64,000 nucleotides of DNA from Diospyros lotus. Taxonomy: Eukaryota; Streptophyta; Magnoliopsida; Ericales; Ebenaceae. The position numbers and the translations under genes are program-made. The notes beneath the pieces are model-generated. The model searched no databases and was not told the origin of the DNA. It worked only from the letters and a program-made list of their open reading frames with translations. The DNA lies in assembly GCF_014633365.1 (NCBI RefSeq), contig NC_068340.1:17091879-17155878 (forward strand), given 5' to 3'. This document shows, piece after piece, positions 37,190 to 48,469 of the stretch. The stretch's first letter is position 1. Each line of letters starts with the position of its first letter.

Positions 37190-39400
37190 CCAGCCAAAGG
37201 ATTAGGGGCTTCTCAAATGGGTCTTTTCGAAAAGATCAGGGATTTCCTGAAAGGGTCTTTTTGAAAGGACCAGGGTTTTTACGAAGGGGCCTTTTTGAAA
37301 GGGACAGGGTCGAAGAGGCCTTTCTGAAAAGGTCTATTGGAGCCTCTTGGAAATAAAGTTCGAAGGCTTTCAGAGAGAGTTTGGGACCTTTCTCAAAAAG
37401 GATGATGCAGGATTTTGGGACCTCTTGTTAGTGTAGGTGCTCTAGACCCAGTCAGATTATGCATGTTATACACTGACAATTATAATCATATTTATTATTG
37501 AATAAGGAGTTATTCAATTTCACAAGAAATTGTTCTATTAGTTTCATGTAATGACCGGATGAAACTAGATAGAAGTTCATGAGTATACTATAAAGATGTG
37601 ACATGATGCATAACAGTTTTTAGACATCATTAAATGTCCCAGGTTGTAGAAATGTCAAGAATGGACATTGACAATTATGGTAAGACTTTGGTCAAATATT
37701 AAATTAAATATTATATATATTTGGGTCAAATATTAAATTAAATATTAAATTAGATTGGGTTAAATTATATTTGGGTCAAATATTATATTTGGGTTAAATT
37801 AGATTTGAACCAAATATTTTATTCAAACTTATAATTGGATTTGGGCTACTTAATTAATTACTAGTTGGACTAGGATCAATGGGCCGGCCCATATCCACTA
37901 GGGTTTTGGAAACCCTAGGAGGCCTTGCTCCTCTATAAATATCCCTTTATGGGTTGTCCAAAAAGATAGAATAGTTTTATGGTTTTTTAAGAGTTAAAAA
38001 ATTGTCGTTCACTCTTTCCCGTTTCCTTCCGCATCGAATTGAAATGAGAGGTTCTTTCCATCCATACACAAGCCACGAAAGGAGAGGAAGCTAGCACTCC
38101 CATATTGCTCCCCTTGCCAATGGATGTATGTCAAGTATTACGAGTTAGTGATCGGACGCTTGGACGACTCAGATCAGCAAATGACTTAAAAATCTAAAGG
38201 TTAGGTTTATTTTATTTTGTATGTGAATGATTTGATTTTGATGTTGATCCAATCGTCGGGATCGGGGTAAGGTTCAAAATTTTTGAACTACGTTGCTTGC
38301 CCTGTAGCAATCTTATTTTACTTTCACCTCTCTCGAAAAGGATAATGCTGGGCTTTCGGAGAGAGTTTGGGACCTCTCTCGGAAAGGACAATGCAGGGCT
38401 TTCGGAGAGAACTACGAACAACCAAAGAAAGGTTAAAAGGCTTGCGGGAGATTTCCACCTGCGAATACCCTCCGATGCTTAAGTCAGCTACCGAGAGAAA
38501 ATGTATTACCGAAAGAAAACCAAAGATTCAAAAAAAAAGAAAAAGTTAGGGTGGCGAATGATTGCCAAAAGTCTCTTTTTGAGTGCTGTATTTTAGCTTT
38601 TATAGGGCTCATCCTGATTACAGGTGCCAATGGATTTGGGGGGCATGTGCTGATAAGTCCTGCTTTCTTTTGGAGACAAAGACCCTTGTCTAAAAGAATT
38701 CTTTCCAAAAGAGTCCTTTCCAAAAGAATCATGTTTGAAAGAACTATTCCTTTCAGAAAGGTCTTCCCAAGAAAACCTCTTTTCCAAAAGGAATTTCCAA
38801 TCTTGGGTACAACAATTGCCCCACTATTTATTTTTGTACTTTTAAGTAAATGAAGAGTAATTTTGATTTTTCCCTTAGAAAGCTTCGAAAAGACACGCTT
38901 TACGAGACATTTCCCCCATTCGAAGATGCTTCACTTTCCAAAGAGCTGTTCTAAATTGAGGCATTTGGTATGGTAATCACTTTACGCTTGTCTTTTATCC
39001 GAGAGAGATTTTGACTTTCGAAAGAATTTTTCTTCTCAATCCTTTCCAAAAGAATTCTCATCGCTCGAATTTTTTTTTCGAAACAATCTTCTAGGTTAGT
39101 GATTTCTTTTTGAAAGGAGTTTCTTTACTTTCCTACCTCTGTAACATATTTTCGATAGGAAATTTCTCCCTTGGTCTTTGTCTTTGTGCGTAACATTGCT
39201 CTTCTCGAAAGGAAATTTCTACTATTTCTGTTAATCGTGCTTCTGAAAGACATTTTCTTTTCCGAAAGATATTTCATTTTCCTTTCCGAAAGGGCATTCG
39301 TCACCCAAAGAATTTCTTTTCGAAAGGATTTTGCTTCCGGGATAGCTTTCCTTTCGGAAAGATACTCCTTCTTAAATTTTTCCCCTTCTCTTAATGTTCT
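37190..39400. repeat. Region rich in palindromic CTTTCNGAAAG words
   Basis: Forms such as CTTTCGGAAAG, CCTTTCAGAAAGG, CTTTTCGAAAAG and TTTCCAAAAGG recur dozens of times on both sides of the solo LTR. At 37365-38415 a longer phrase (GGAGAGAGTTTGGGACCTC plus a GACAATGCAGGGCTTTC-like half) is repeated about three times, at about 56 bp. On the plus strand at 38690-38790 this yields the repeated peptide LSKRILSKRVLSKR. Confidence 0.75.
37426..38326 (+). mobile_element. Solo copia LTR
   Basis: Starts TGTTAGTGTAGGTGCTCTAG and ends TTATTTTACTTTCA, with a perfect CCTCT duplication at 37421-37425 and 38327-38331. It belongs to the family of the full copia element at 11000-20476 but is only 901 bp against about 2.0 kb. 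It lacks much of the central part, so it is an internally deleted copy or a short subfamily. Confidence 0.93.
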
Positions 39401-39460
39401 CTCAGTCTGAGTGGAAAGATTTATCACCATGACACCGATCCTGATGGGGTCACCCATTCC

Positions 39461-39841
39461 TTGTTGAAGGGTAAACATTCTTGTATGACTAAGGATGATG
39501 TTTCCCTCCTCCGTCAAAACTTTAGGATTCCCTTTGACTATCACACTAGGCTCCCTCTCGTTGAGGAAAATTGTGCAGTTGACATTGAGGAGGGGTGGAT
39601 GAGTGTCCACGAGGCTAGTTTTTGCCTAGGTTTTCACCTTCCTCTCCACGACTTTGGTCTTAACTTTCTTCGGTATAGCGGGCTAGCTCCAGACCAGCTA
39701 CATCCCAACGACTACGTCGAACTACTCGTTTTCTTCGTACTCTGCCAAGAAACTAGCATAACCCTCTCTGTAGACTTTCTCTTTTGTTTCTTTCATCTAC
39801 GCTTGGTGAAAAAGTGCTACCACATGTGTACCCTTCACTGA
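39461..39841 (+). pseudogene. Transposase_28-like (putative gypsy-type transposon) ORF
   Basis: The frame reads FRIPFDYHTRLPL, then EEGWMSVHEASFCLGFHLPL and YSGLAPDQLHPNDYVELLVF. This pattern (IP-x-RLP, a Gly-Trp followed by an acidic patch, GLAPxQLxPN) is that of the plant Transposase_28 domain, found in proteins of gypsy-type elements upstream of gag. The function is unknown. Frames continue weakly to about 40080 (WEDRLFIDSPPKEASF), broken by stops. The start ATG is not reliable because homologous sequence begins upstream of it. Confidence 0.7.
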
Positions 39842-40687
39842 ACTCAGTGGGAGGATCGTCTTTTCATAGATTCTCCTCCTAAGGAGGCTTCATTTAACTC
39901 TCGGTGGTTCTTGGTCAAGCCATCGAATGGCATATTGAATGCCCCTAAGTCATGGCATACTGACCCCAACAGGGTAGTAAAGCCAAGGCTGAGTAAACCG
40001 ATCACTGAGCTTAGGAGCGGTACGCCAATAACCTTGGCATCCTCATGGTCCGAAGCATCTCTTTGACCTTCTTACAATGGATAGATTGATAAGGGTTGGA
40101 TGGATCCCTAAGCCAAGTGAACCATCACATTGTAGAGTGCCAAGGGAGCCATCTTCATAGCCTCTTGCTGACTCGACAACTATGGCTACAGTCAAAAGGG
40201 CCATCCCCTAACAAGAGTGGCCTTCTCCTGAGGGTGTGAGCCTCCCGATTGCTTATGTTTTCTTCCATGTTGCACTTTTCTTTCCTTGGGTCATCTGTTT
40301 GCACTTTCCTTTTTCTTTCCATGTTTCCCTTTAGCTCTAATCGTGTTTGTGTTTTTCCCTTTTGTAGAGATGCATCGCCTGATTAGATCTTTGTAGTGAA
40401 GGATTGCGCGGTCGTGGGCTTAGGCTGAGATTCCCCCTCCTCCTGCCCCCCAAGACGAGGATCCTTTCCCAGAAGCTCAAGCCTATGAGTGGGGGGAGGG
40501 GGTAGGCGAGACAATGGCTCCTCTGTAGCGCCATAAGAGAAGTCATCACTACGAAGCAGAGGCAGACCCTGCCACGCTCCAGCTAGTCACTGATCTTCCT
40601 ATTAGCCTTTCATCAGATCCACAGCCTGTAGGGGAGCCTGACTTATCCCTTATTTTCTACCGAGAAGGACATGTCAGCAGCCATGAG

Positions 40688-40927
40688 TTGGGGCTGACTC
40701 GAGGATTACAGGGCATAGTGGTGATGAACTTGCCCAAGCTATTCACGGGGTTACGAGATATGGAGCACGTGTGGGTTAACCCACAACGGGCTGATCATCG
40801 CGTCTTTCATATAGAGGAGACAGTAGCCGCTAGGGGGATTGAATCCCATCTTGCTTTCTTCATCTTCTCCTCGCCCGGGAGCAATTTAGCTAAATGGCAA
40901 CCGCTGGGTGAGAGGAGAAGATTTTAG
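40688..40927 (+). pseudogene. Unidentified frame in the same element
   Basis: An open stretch of 79 codons with the segments NLPKLFTGLRDMEHVWVNPQ and ESHLAFFIFSSPGSNLAKW. I do not recognise a family. It lies just before the LTR junction at 40938 and may be a further piece of the Transposase_28-containing polyprotein. Confidence 0.3.
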
Positions 40928-41264
40928 AGTGCAGCCTTGTAACACCCTACTTTTCCAAATGCGTGTCACTATGCTAGGATTTTTTTTCTTTAATCACAAA
41001 TGATTTCTTTAATATAAAAATTTCCATAAATACATCACAATTTCCTCAATCCAAGAACCGTCTCTTAATGCCATGTGCATTGTACTTGAAAATCCCTAAC
41101 ATATACACATTTTACATTCCCGATGATAAACTAAGGAATGATAACTAATAACATATACACATTTTACATTCCCGATGATAAACTAAGGAATGATAACTAA
41201 TCATTTGGGAAGCAAAATCAAAACCTAATGGAATATTGTAATTTCAAGGAAGTAAATCCAAAAT

Positions 41265-41757
41265 TGTCCGGGCCTAATCTCGGCCATCTTTTTAGGCCTA
41301 ATCTTGGCCCAACTTTAGTCCTCCCTCTGGACCTAGCCTTGGCTTGGCACCAGCTCGCCACGGCATCATTGCGACTCCCATTGGGTATTCGCGCGACTGC
41401 CTCAGATCCTGTCCTCATTAGTGACAGATCCCATCCACATTAATGAGGGTCCTGTCGCCACCATGCTACCACCTGGGAACCTCCACCGGTGCTGGATAGT
41501 CAGTACCATCACCTACAAAAGCACGACGCATGCATGCAAGAGGACATCTCCTCCTCTTATATCAACAGCTCTCTTCAAAGCCAAGGTATGTTTTGACCTC
41601 TGACCTACTAATGCACTGTCTCTCCTTATTCTCTTACTCACTCGAGCGTTAGAGTGCTTGCAAGTGCCAGCTGCCCCCCGAACAGACCGTTCACCGGAGC
41701 TCGCGCCCTGCCATTGCAATCCCACCTCGATTATCCTGCTTTGGTTAGGAAAGAACA
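41265..41757 (+). repeat. Left LTR of the Tat-like element
   Basis: Matches 44329-44830 from CTCGGCC onward, sharing phrases such as CACATTAATGAGGGTC and CTACCACCTGGGAACCTCCA. The first bases differ from the right LTR (TGTCCGGG against TGTGGACCG), so the terminus has mutated or been deleted. Confidence 0.88.
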
Positions 41758-42600
41758 TCTGACGCCCACCATGGGGCCCAATAAAACTTACCTACCCCAT
41801 AATCTCACAAGAGCCTTTCAACCCAACCTCCTCACCTTACCATAGTGCAAGCCAGAAACACCTATGCCTAGGAGCAAAATGACACCAACCACCTCCTAGA
41901 AAATCCAGTTGTCACGGAGGTCCTCCTCCAGACTGTCCAACAACTTCAAAACAAAGCCATTACATTAGCCAGAAACCAATAGCAAGCTCTAGGACTTATG
42001 TTAGGAGCTTGACATCCACCAGGTGTTCACCTTAGTCAAACACCCTCAAACCAACAGCCAAGTAGAAGCTACCAATAAGATCATCTTGACGGGTCTAAAA
42101 AAATGACTCAATGGCGCCAAGGGCACATGGCCAAAAGAACTCCCCATGGTGCTATGGTCGTACCACACCACAGCTCAAACCTCGACCATGGAAACATCAT
42201 TTCGACTCATCTATGGGTCAATGGCCCTGAATCCTGTAGAAATTGAAGAACCTAGTCCCAGGTGATAACATTTTTGTGAAGACAACAACGATGAAGAATA
42301 GCGAGCCGACCTTAACCTTATCCAAGAAACCAAAGGCTAAGCCTAAATCCACGAACAAGATGTCAAACAAAGAGCAGCTGGAAAATACAACAAAAGGGTA
42401 AAACCCAGAAGATTTCAAGAAGAGGACCTGGTCCTAAGGAAGATTGAAGGCCCGAGCAAACAAACCGCACAAGGAAAGCTCGACGCTAACTGGGAAGGCC
42501 TTTACTAAGTCACCAACAACCTCGGCAACGGAGCTTACCTCATGCCCGAACTCCTAGGAAGGCCCCTGCCCAGGTCATGGAACGTGGCTAGCCTATGAAG
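41758..42600 (+). pseudogene. Fused gag stub and integrase C-terminal remnant
   Basis: After the primer site a short frame reads QEQNDTNHLLENPVV and VLLQTVQQLQNKAI, a gag start. Near 42005 it jumps directly to integrase: LVKHPQTNSQVEATNKIILT and WPKELPMVLWSYHTT, the part around the catalytic Glu. The polyprotein end follows: KRVKPRRFQEEDLVLRK, GKLDANWEGLY and GAYLMPELLGRPLPRSWNVA. Protease, reverse transcriptase, RNase H and most of integrase are deleted. Several stops occur. Confidence 0.85.
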
Positions 42601-42628
42601 ATATTATAGCTAAGCAACTATTTCCTTA

Positions 42629-43060
42629 CCTCGAGCTTCCTCGGTCTAGCCCCAACCTCGAGTAACCACAACCACTCTCCCTGAAGATAGCTTTGTATCA
42701 AACAGGCATTGGCAGACCTCGACCTTTCTCGATCTAGCCCCTGCCTCAAGTAACCTCGGCTACTCTCCCTGAAGATAGCCTTGTATCAAACAGGCATTGG
42801 CTGACCTCGAGCATCCTCGATCTAGCCTCGGCCTCGAGTAACCTCGGCCACTCTTCCTGAAGATAGCCTTGTATCAAACAGGCATTGGAAGACCTTGAGC
42901 TTCCTCGGTTTAGCCCCGACCTCGAGTAACCTTGGCCACTTTCCCTGAAGATAACCTTGTATTAAACAGGTATTGGCAGACCTCGAGCTTCCTCGGTCTA
43001 GCCTCGGCCTTGAGTAACCTCAATCACTCCCCAAAGTTAGCCTTGTATCAAACAGGCACA
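42629..43060. repeat. 88-bp tandem array, five copies
   Basis: Units starting CCTCGAGCTTCCTCGGTCTAG begin at 42629, 42717, 42805, 42893 and 42981, exactly 88 bp apart. Each contains CCCTGAAGATAGC and TTGTATCAAACAGGCATTGG-like segments. Confidence 0.95.
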
Positions 43061-43297
43061 GCATAAACGGATCTTAGGTCACCTTGGATTCACTCGACCA
43101 ACTACATATAAGTACCCAAGAAATTTTCATTTTATTACTTGTAACTCATTCAATACAAGTATTAGTAGGACCTTAGGAATAGCCCCGTCATTACTCGAGG
43201 GCTTCAAGTCCGCTACAGCCCTATCCAACCATGCCTTGTACTAGACAGGCATGCCAGACCTCGAGTCTGCCTTGGTCCAACTCCAAAGGGAGCCAGA

Positions 43298-44095
43298 CCT
43301 CGAGCCCGTCTCTGTCCTCCGTTGGCAATGCTCCGGACCTAGGTCGACACAGTCCATCCCTGGACCTCGAGCTTGCCTCAGTCCTCCTTTAGTAGTGCTC
43401 CGAATCTAGGTCGATGTGGTCTATCCCTGGACCTCGAGCTCACCTCAGTCCTCCATTTGTAGTGCTTCGGACCTAGGTCCATGCGGTCCGTCACAGGACT
43501 TCGAGCCCACCTCAGTCCTTCGTTTGCAATGCTCCAGACCTAGGTTGACGCGGACGGTCCCTGGACCTCAAGCCCACCTCGATTCTCCGTTTGTAGTGCT
43601 CCGGACCTAGGTTGACAAGGTTCATTCACTGGACCTCGAGCCCACCTCGGTCCTCCATTTTGCAGTGCTCCGAACCTAGGTCTACGCGGTCCGTCACAAG
43701 ACCTCGAGCCTGCCTTGGTCCTCCGTTTGCAGTGCTCCAAACTTATGTTGACGGGATCCATCACAGGACCTCAAGCCCACCTTGGTCCTCCGTTTGTAAT
43801 GCTTCAGACCTAGGTCAATGCGGTCCATCACAGGACCTCGAGCCCACCTCGATCCTCCATTTTTAGTGCTTTGGACCTAGGTTAACGCAGTCTATGATAG
43901 AACCTCGAGCCCGCCTTGATTCTCAATTTGCAATGCTCTGGACTGAGGTCTACGCAATCCGTCACAGGACTTCGAGTTACCTCGGTCCTCCATGAGCTGT
44001 GCTTAGGATCCAGACTGATGCAGTTAGTAGCATGACTTCAAGTTACCTCGGTCCTCCAACAGTCGTGCTCAAGACCCAGACCGACGCGAACCTCG
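43298..44095. repeat. 67-bp tandem array, about twelve copies
   Basis: Units starting CCTCGAGCCC recur every 67 bp (43298, 43365, 43432, 43499 and on). Each contains TCCTCCGTTTGCAGTGCTCC and GACCTAGGT. The end units are more diverged. The word CCTCGAG is shared with the 88-bp array just upstream, so one may derive from the other. Confidence 0.93.
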
Positions 44096-44328
44096 AGAAC
44101 AGCCTTGTCACTATTCTAAGGCCTCGAGGCTTCCTTAGCCTTATCAAGCCACGCCTTGTATTAGACAGGCGCATAAGACCTCGAGCCCACCTAAGTCCAA
44201 CTTCCACTCTCAAGTCGTGCCTTGAATCAAACATCCAACTTTCCAAAATTGGCGTATGTAGCAAAAATCGCCCAGACCTTCCTTTTTTAACTTGACCGCT
44301 CGTTACTTGAGCATTCAACCTGGGGGGT

Positions 44329-44830
44329 TGTGGACCGTCTGAGCCAAATCTCGGCCTCTTCTTAGGCCCAATCTCGACCCAACCTTGGTCCTCCCTTTAG
44401 ACCAAGCCTTTGCCCAACGCTAGCTTGCCACGACATCATTGCAACTCCCACTAGGTATCCGCACGGTCGCCTCAAATACTATCCTCATTAATGGCGAATC
44501 CCATCCACATTAATGAGGGTCTTGTCGCCACCATGCTACCACCTGGGAACCTCCACTGGCACTGAATAGTTAGTCCCATCACCTGCAAATGCATGACACA
44601 TGCATGTAGGAAGACATCTCCTCCTTCTATATCAACAACTCTCTTTAAAGCCAAGGTATATTCTGACCTATGACCTACTGATACATTGTCTCTTCTTATT
44701 CTCTTACTCACTCGAGCGTCAGAGTGCTTGCAAGTCCTAGCTGTCCCCCCCAGACGGACCTGTCGTCGGAGCCCATGTCATGCCGTTGTGATCTCGCCTC
44801 CAATCATCCTCCTTTGGTCTAGAAGGAACA
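44329..44830 (+). repeat. Right LTR of the Tat-like element
   Basis: Begins TGTGGACCGTCTGAGCC after a G-run polypurine tract and ends AAGGAACA. Its body matches 41265-41757. Confidence 0.88.
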
Positions 44831-46970
44831 TAAATCCATACAAAATTGTTTAATAACCACAAAATTACAATATCCGTCTAACATATTAAACATAAAATAA
44901 CTGAAGCAACTTGTCCTAGCCCTGGCGTAGGACCTATCACATGACTGCCAACAGGATCAGACTTTAGCAATCCCTTTACCTCTCTGCCTTCTTGTCTCAC
45001 CTGGAACACTAAATATTCCAGGGACAAAAGTCCAATACTAAAAGATGAATATTCTAAGTGAGGATTAAAATAAATTTCATGAATGAATGATGCATGAACA
45101 TGAATAAACAAACACCCTGGTGTAGCTTTGACTTGCATTCTAGCCCTGACATAAAACCTTAGACAGTCACCCCATCACTCACCCTTGGGGAAATCCATCC
45201 TCGGCATAGGAAACTCCTGCGGTATCCGGCAACACCCATTGTGGAAATGCGGCTACACTACAAGGGCAACTTCCTGCCACATCACAAGTATCGATATGCC
45301 AATAATATCATGAGTGTCTGGGTATATTTCCTTTCATGTGCCTGCCACGGGTCCGCAGCCACACGCTTGATGCGTGCCTACATGGCTCAAAGGCCAATCA
45401 TTTTTTATGCCATTCCTTCATCGCTAGCAACTGGTTTTTCTCCATTCTCCTTGGTTTCTTCTCCTCTCTTGGCCTACCCAACCTTTCAAACCCCATGGAA
45501 CCATCCTTGGCTCGAAACAACTGGCTGAACACACTCCTTTTGGCCGTTAAATGCCCAGCTCCGATAACTCGCGACTTTCCAGAATTGACAACACACGACA
45601 ACTCGAAATAACCTTCTCAAAACACCTCAAAAATTCCTCAAAATTTCCAGAATTGATCCTTGTTCCCTCAAGAGTAAAATCCCTCTATCAACACCTTACA
45701 ATTTCTTCCAAATCTCTTGGTTCACACAATTAAAACTTGCTAAAAACCCTTGTCTCATTCCGGCTATTTATAGCCACTTTTGGCCACACATTTGGCCAAT
45801 CATGGCCACACCTTACACCGCAAGGCCTCAGCTTAGGCCATTGTAACACCCGTGTTACTAGTGATGATAGAATGAGAAAGGAAGTGAGAAACTTCCAAAA
45901 TTTTCCCTTGAGAAGGTGATGAATCTTTGAGAACAATGGTGCCCTATGAGAGGGGTATTTTGGTAATTTGGATAGTGAAGTCAAATAAAGGGTAATTTGG
46001 TAAATTAGATATAATTCCTAGGTGGAATTAAGTATGGAAATGAATTAATTTCCCATTTTTGTATTTATGTGGAGATAAATGGGATTAATAATTCACAAAG
46101 GGCATTTTAGTAAGTTGGAGTGAAATTCCACAAAAGAATTAAATTATAAAAAATGAGAAAATAGAGAATATTCAATTATGAGAGAAAATAATTAATTTTC
46201 CCCAAATTGATGAATAAATGTGGTGGAGACACATGGATGGCTTGGATTGAAGCTTGGAAGCCAAGGTTAGTGTCTAAGGGTGACACTTGGCAAGCTCTTG
46301 TCTAAGATAATGGAGAGATTTAAATAAATGAAAAATAAATGATATTAGTCTTTCAAGCATTTATGAGAGGCATGATTATGGTGAATGAAAAAGAATTCAA
46401 AAGAAAATAGTAATTAGTCACCATTAATGCCTTGAAAAAGATGGGGATTTAATTAATTGGAAAGGAAATGAATTCTGTGAAATTAGTCCCATTTTAATAA
46501 ATAGAAAAGAAATGGGAAAGGTTGGAAAATTATCATTCTTGAAATTAGTCAAGAATTTATTATATTGAGAAATTCTATTATTGGAAATTCCAAGACTTGA
46601 TCCAAGGGTGCATATTTGGTCTTGAAATTGGGAGTGGATCCAATGGTCATTAATGAGTCTTGGAAGTGGGCAAGGATTGCCAAATGGGATTCAAGAATCC
46701 AAAGGAAGAATGAATGGATGGTAGAGATTGCTTGGTTTAAGAAAATCAAAGGTTGCGATGAAATCTTGCAAGGAGGCAAGGATTGTGTTTCTTCCAAGGG
46801 GGGAGATTGAGTTATATCAAGATGAATGGATGAGATTAAAGCCTCCAAAGCACATGGATTGTGCTTATAATGGAGGGCTAGGATTTGTTCTCTTAACCCA
46901 TCAAAATCTAAGGGCCTAGATTAAATCTTGCATTTGGGATAAAAATTAAAGAATGAGAAAAATGAAGGAG

Positions 46971-46978
46971 TATAAAAA
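46971..46978 (+). promoter_or_regulatory. TATA box of the LARD-like LTR
   Basis: TATAAAAA about 1.1 kb into the LTR; the right LTR has the same box near 55105. Transcription would start just downstream. Confidence 0.6.
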
Positions 46979-47524
46979 GGGAAGGAGAGCTTTATGCTAA
47001 AAAATTTCCCATTTGAAGAGCTTTGAAGGAGAAGTCTTCCAATGGAGAGAAAGGGAGAAAGAAGATAAAGAAGAAGGAATTGGGAAGAAGTAAAGAGCCT
47101 AGAGGTAAGCTCTTTTGTTTAGCAATGAAAGTGGAGCCTTCTTGTTTCTTTAATCTTCTAGTCTTCTAAAATAAAAGTTTTAAGATCAAGGTTTAATATT
47201 TTTTAAGGGAATGGAAGCAAGGGAGGTCTTGAAGATTAAAGTTTATTGAAGATCTTGAGAAGTTAAGGTAAGGGATGGCCCCATCGGAAGGTGGCCTTGC
47301 AATGGGTTGTAAGTATGGTTCATAAATGTGTATGTTGCATTTTTCATGTTCTATTATGTACATGAGACTCATGGCCATAGGGTAGATTGGGACATGGTGG
47401 GAATGGTGAGTTGATGCCTCTAACCTTGGTGGGTTGTGAGGGCAAAGAGACCTAGCCACACTTGCATGCATTTGGTATCATATATTCTTGTTATGTCCAT
47501 ATTTACTTTGCATTGCACCCTTAT

Positions 47525-47540
47525 TGAGCTTAATAACTCA
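47525..47540 (+). other. TGAGCT-TAAT-AACTCA hairpin in LTR
   Basis: A 6-bp stem with one mismatch and a 4-base loop. The right LTR copy at 55649-55664 (TGAGCT-TAAT-AGCTCA) is perfect, so the mismatch here is a later G-to-A change. A pyrimidine-containing stretch ending ATATAG follows. Confidence 0.6.
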
Positions 47541-47828
47541 TGAGGTTTTTACCCTCGCATATAGGTTGTCGAGGCTTGGGGAAAGTCAAGGCAAAGATGG
47601 AATAGCATGTGGATGTATGAGAATGAAGATCTAAGATCATTATATGGCTTATGGAAGCCTATTTTTGTTATTTTTTGTTCATGTTGTATTAAGCACTATG
47701 AGTGGTTGTAACAAGTATATATATATATTTTTTTGAAATGAAGCTTTTTGGGATGTTAAAAGTGGATATTGAAATTCTAGAAATTTTGGGGTAGAAATCC
47801 CAAGAGAAAAAAAAAAAAAAAAAAAGGA

Positions 47829-47995
47829 TAGTGGCAGCAGTAGGTGGGCCATCAAGTGGCCCACACGGGGCCATAGTTGCAACAAATGTGCGAGCGCGCA
47901 GGGGCACGCGTGGGGGCAACAGGCGCGGCCCGCATCCAGCTCGCACAGCCAGTGCACCGCGAGGCCCCAAGCGCACCAGTAGGCCCCGTCACCCA
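47829..47995. other. GC-rich island in the left LTR
   Basis: About 165 bp of CpG-rich sequence bounded by an A run of about 20 bases on the left and about 12 on the right. The right LTR has a shorter, diverged version at about 55945-56045 with the same A/T-tract borders. Confidence 0.75.
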
Positions 47996-48458
47996 ATTTT
48001 AAAAAAAAAAAATTCTAAAAGTTAGGATTTTTGGGCATTTCTTGATTAATTTTGGCCCCTAGAGGAATCTTCAAAATAAAAGGATTTTTGCAGATAAATG
48101 CCGAATTTTTGAAAATTGAAAATTTTGAATTTTTTCTTGAATTTTGGGAAAACCAATGGGTTGTTTGGAATTTTGAAATATTTGAAGCCTAGTGGAATTC
48201 TTGGAAAGAAGAAGAATTAAAATAATAATCATGATGATTGGGCAAACTTAATGAAATCAATTAGCCAAGTGTGCTATGGTTAAAGCCCAAGTTTGCTAGT
48301 CGATACTAGGATTGAGGGAAGGGAAGGACGAAGCCTAGTTCCTATCTAGGCTGTTTCGTGTCGAAACATAGTCTTCCCCTCACAAATGGCCGGGCATGTG
48401 AGCAGTTTAGATGATTGTTCATAAGTGACACCCATAAGTGGGAGCGGGGTGTCACAGT

Positions 48459-48469
48459 TGGTATCAGAG
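48459..48469 (+). other. Primer binding site (tRNA-Met type)
   Basis: TGGTATCAGAG begins two bases after the left LTR, as expected for initiator tRNA-Met priming. Confidence 0.92.

Larger units (their letters stand above)
37120..40937 (+). mobile_element. Old gypsy-type element remnant with Transposase_28-like ORF
   Basis: The left half is packed with CTTTCNGAAAG-like words and tandem phrases. The right half has the Transposase_28-like reading frame at 39461-39841 and further weak frames up to 40927. A solo copia LTR interrupts it at 37426-38326. Its right end is cut by the minus-strand LTR beginning at 40938. No LTR or primer site of its own was found, so the limits are approximate. Confidence 0.5.
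41265..44830 (+). mobile_element. Internally deleted Tat-like gypsy element
   Basis: Two LTRs of about 0.5 kb (41265-41757 and 44329-44830) enclose a decayed primer site (GACGCCCACCATGGGG), a leader/gag stub, the C-terminal part of pol, and 1.5 kb of tandem repeats ending in the polypurine tract CCTGGGGGGT (44318-44328). The left LTR end is altered; flanks read AAAAT and TAAAT, an imperfect duplication at best. It lies inside the minus-strand LTR. Confidence 0.82.
45842..48456 (+). repeat. Left LTR of the LARD-like element
   Basis: Begins TGTAACACCCGTGTTACTAG and ends GGGTGTCACA. It is collinear with 53985-56492, with many scattered substitutions and indels. TATAAAAA at 46971, the GGTAAGGGATGGCCCC box at 47267, the hairpin at 47525 and the GC-rich island at 47829-47995 follow in order. 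Confidence 0.95.
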
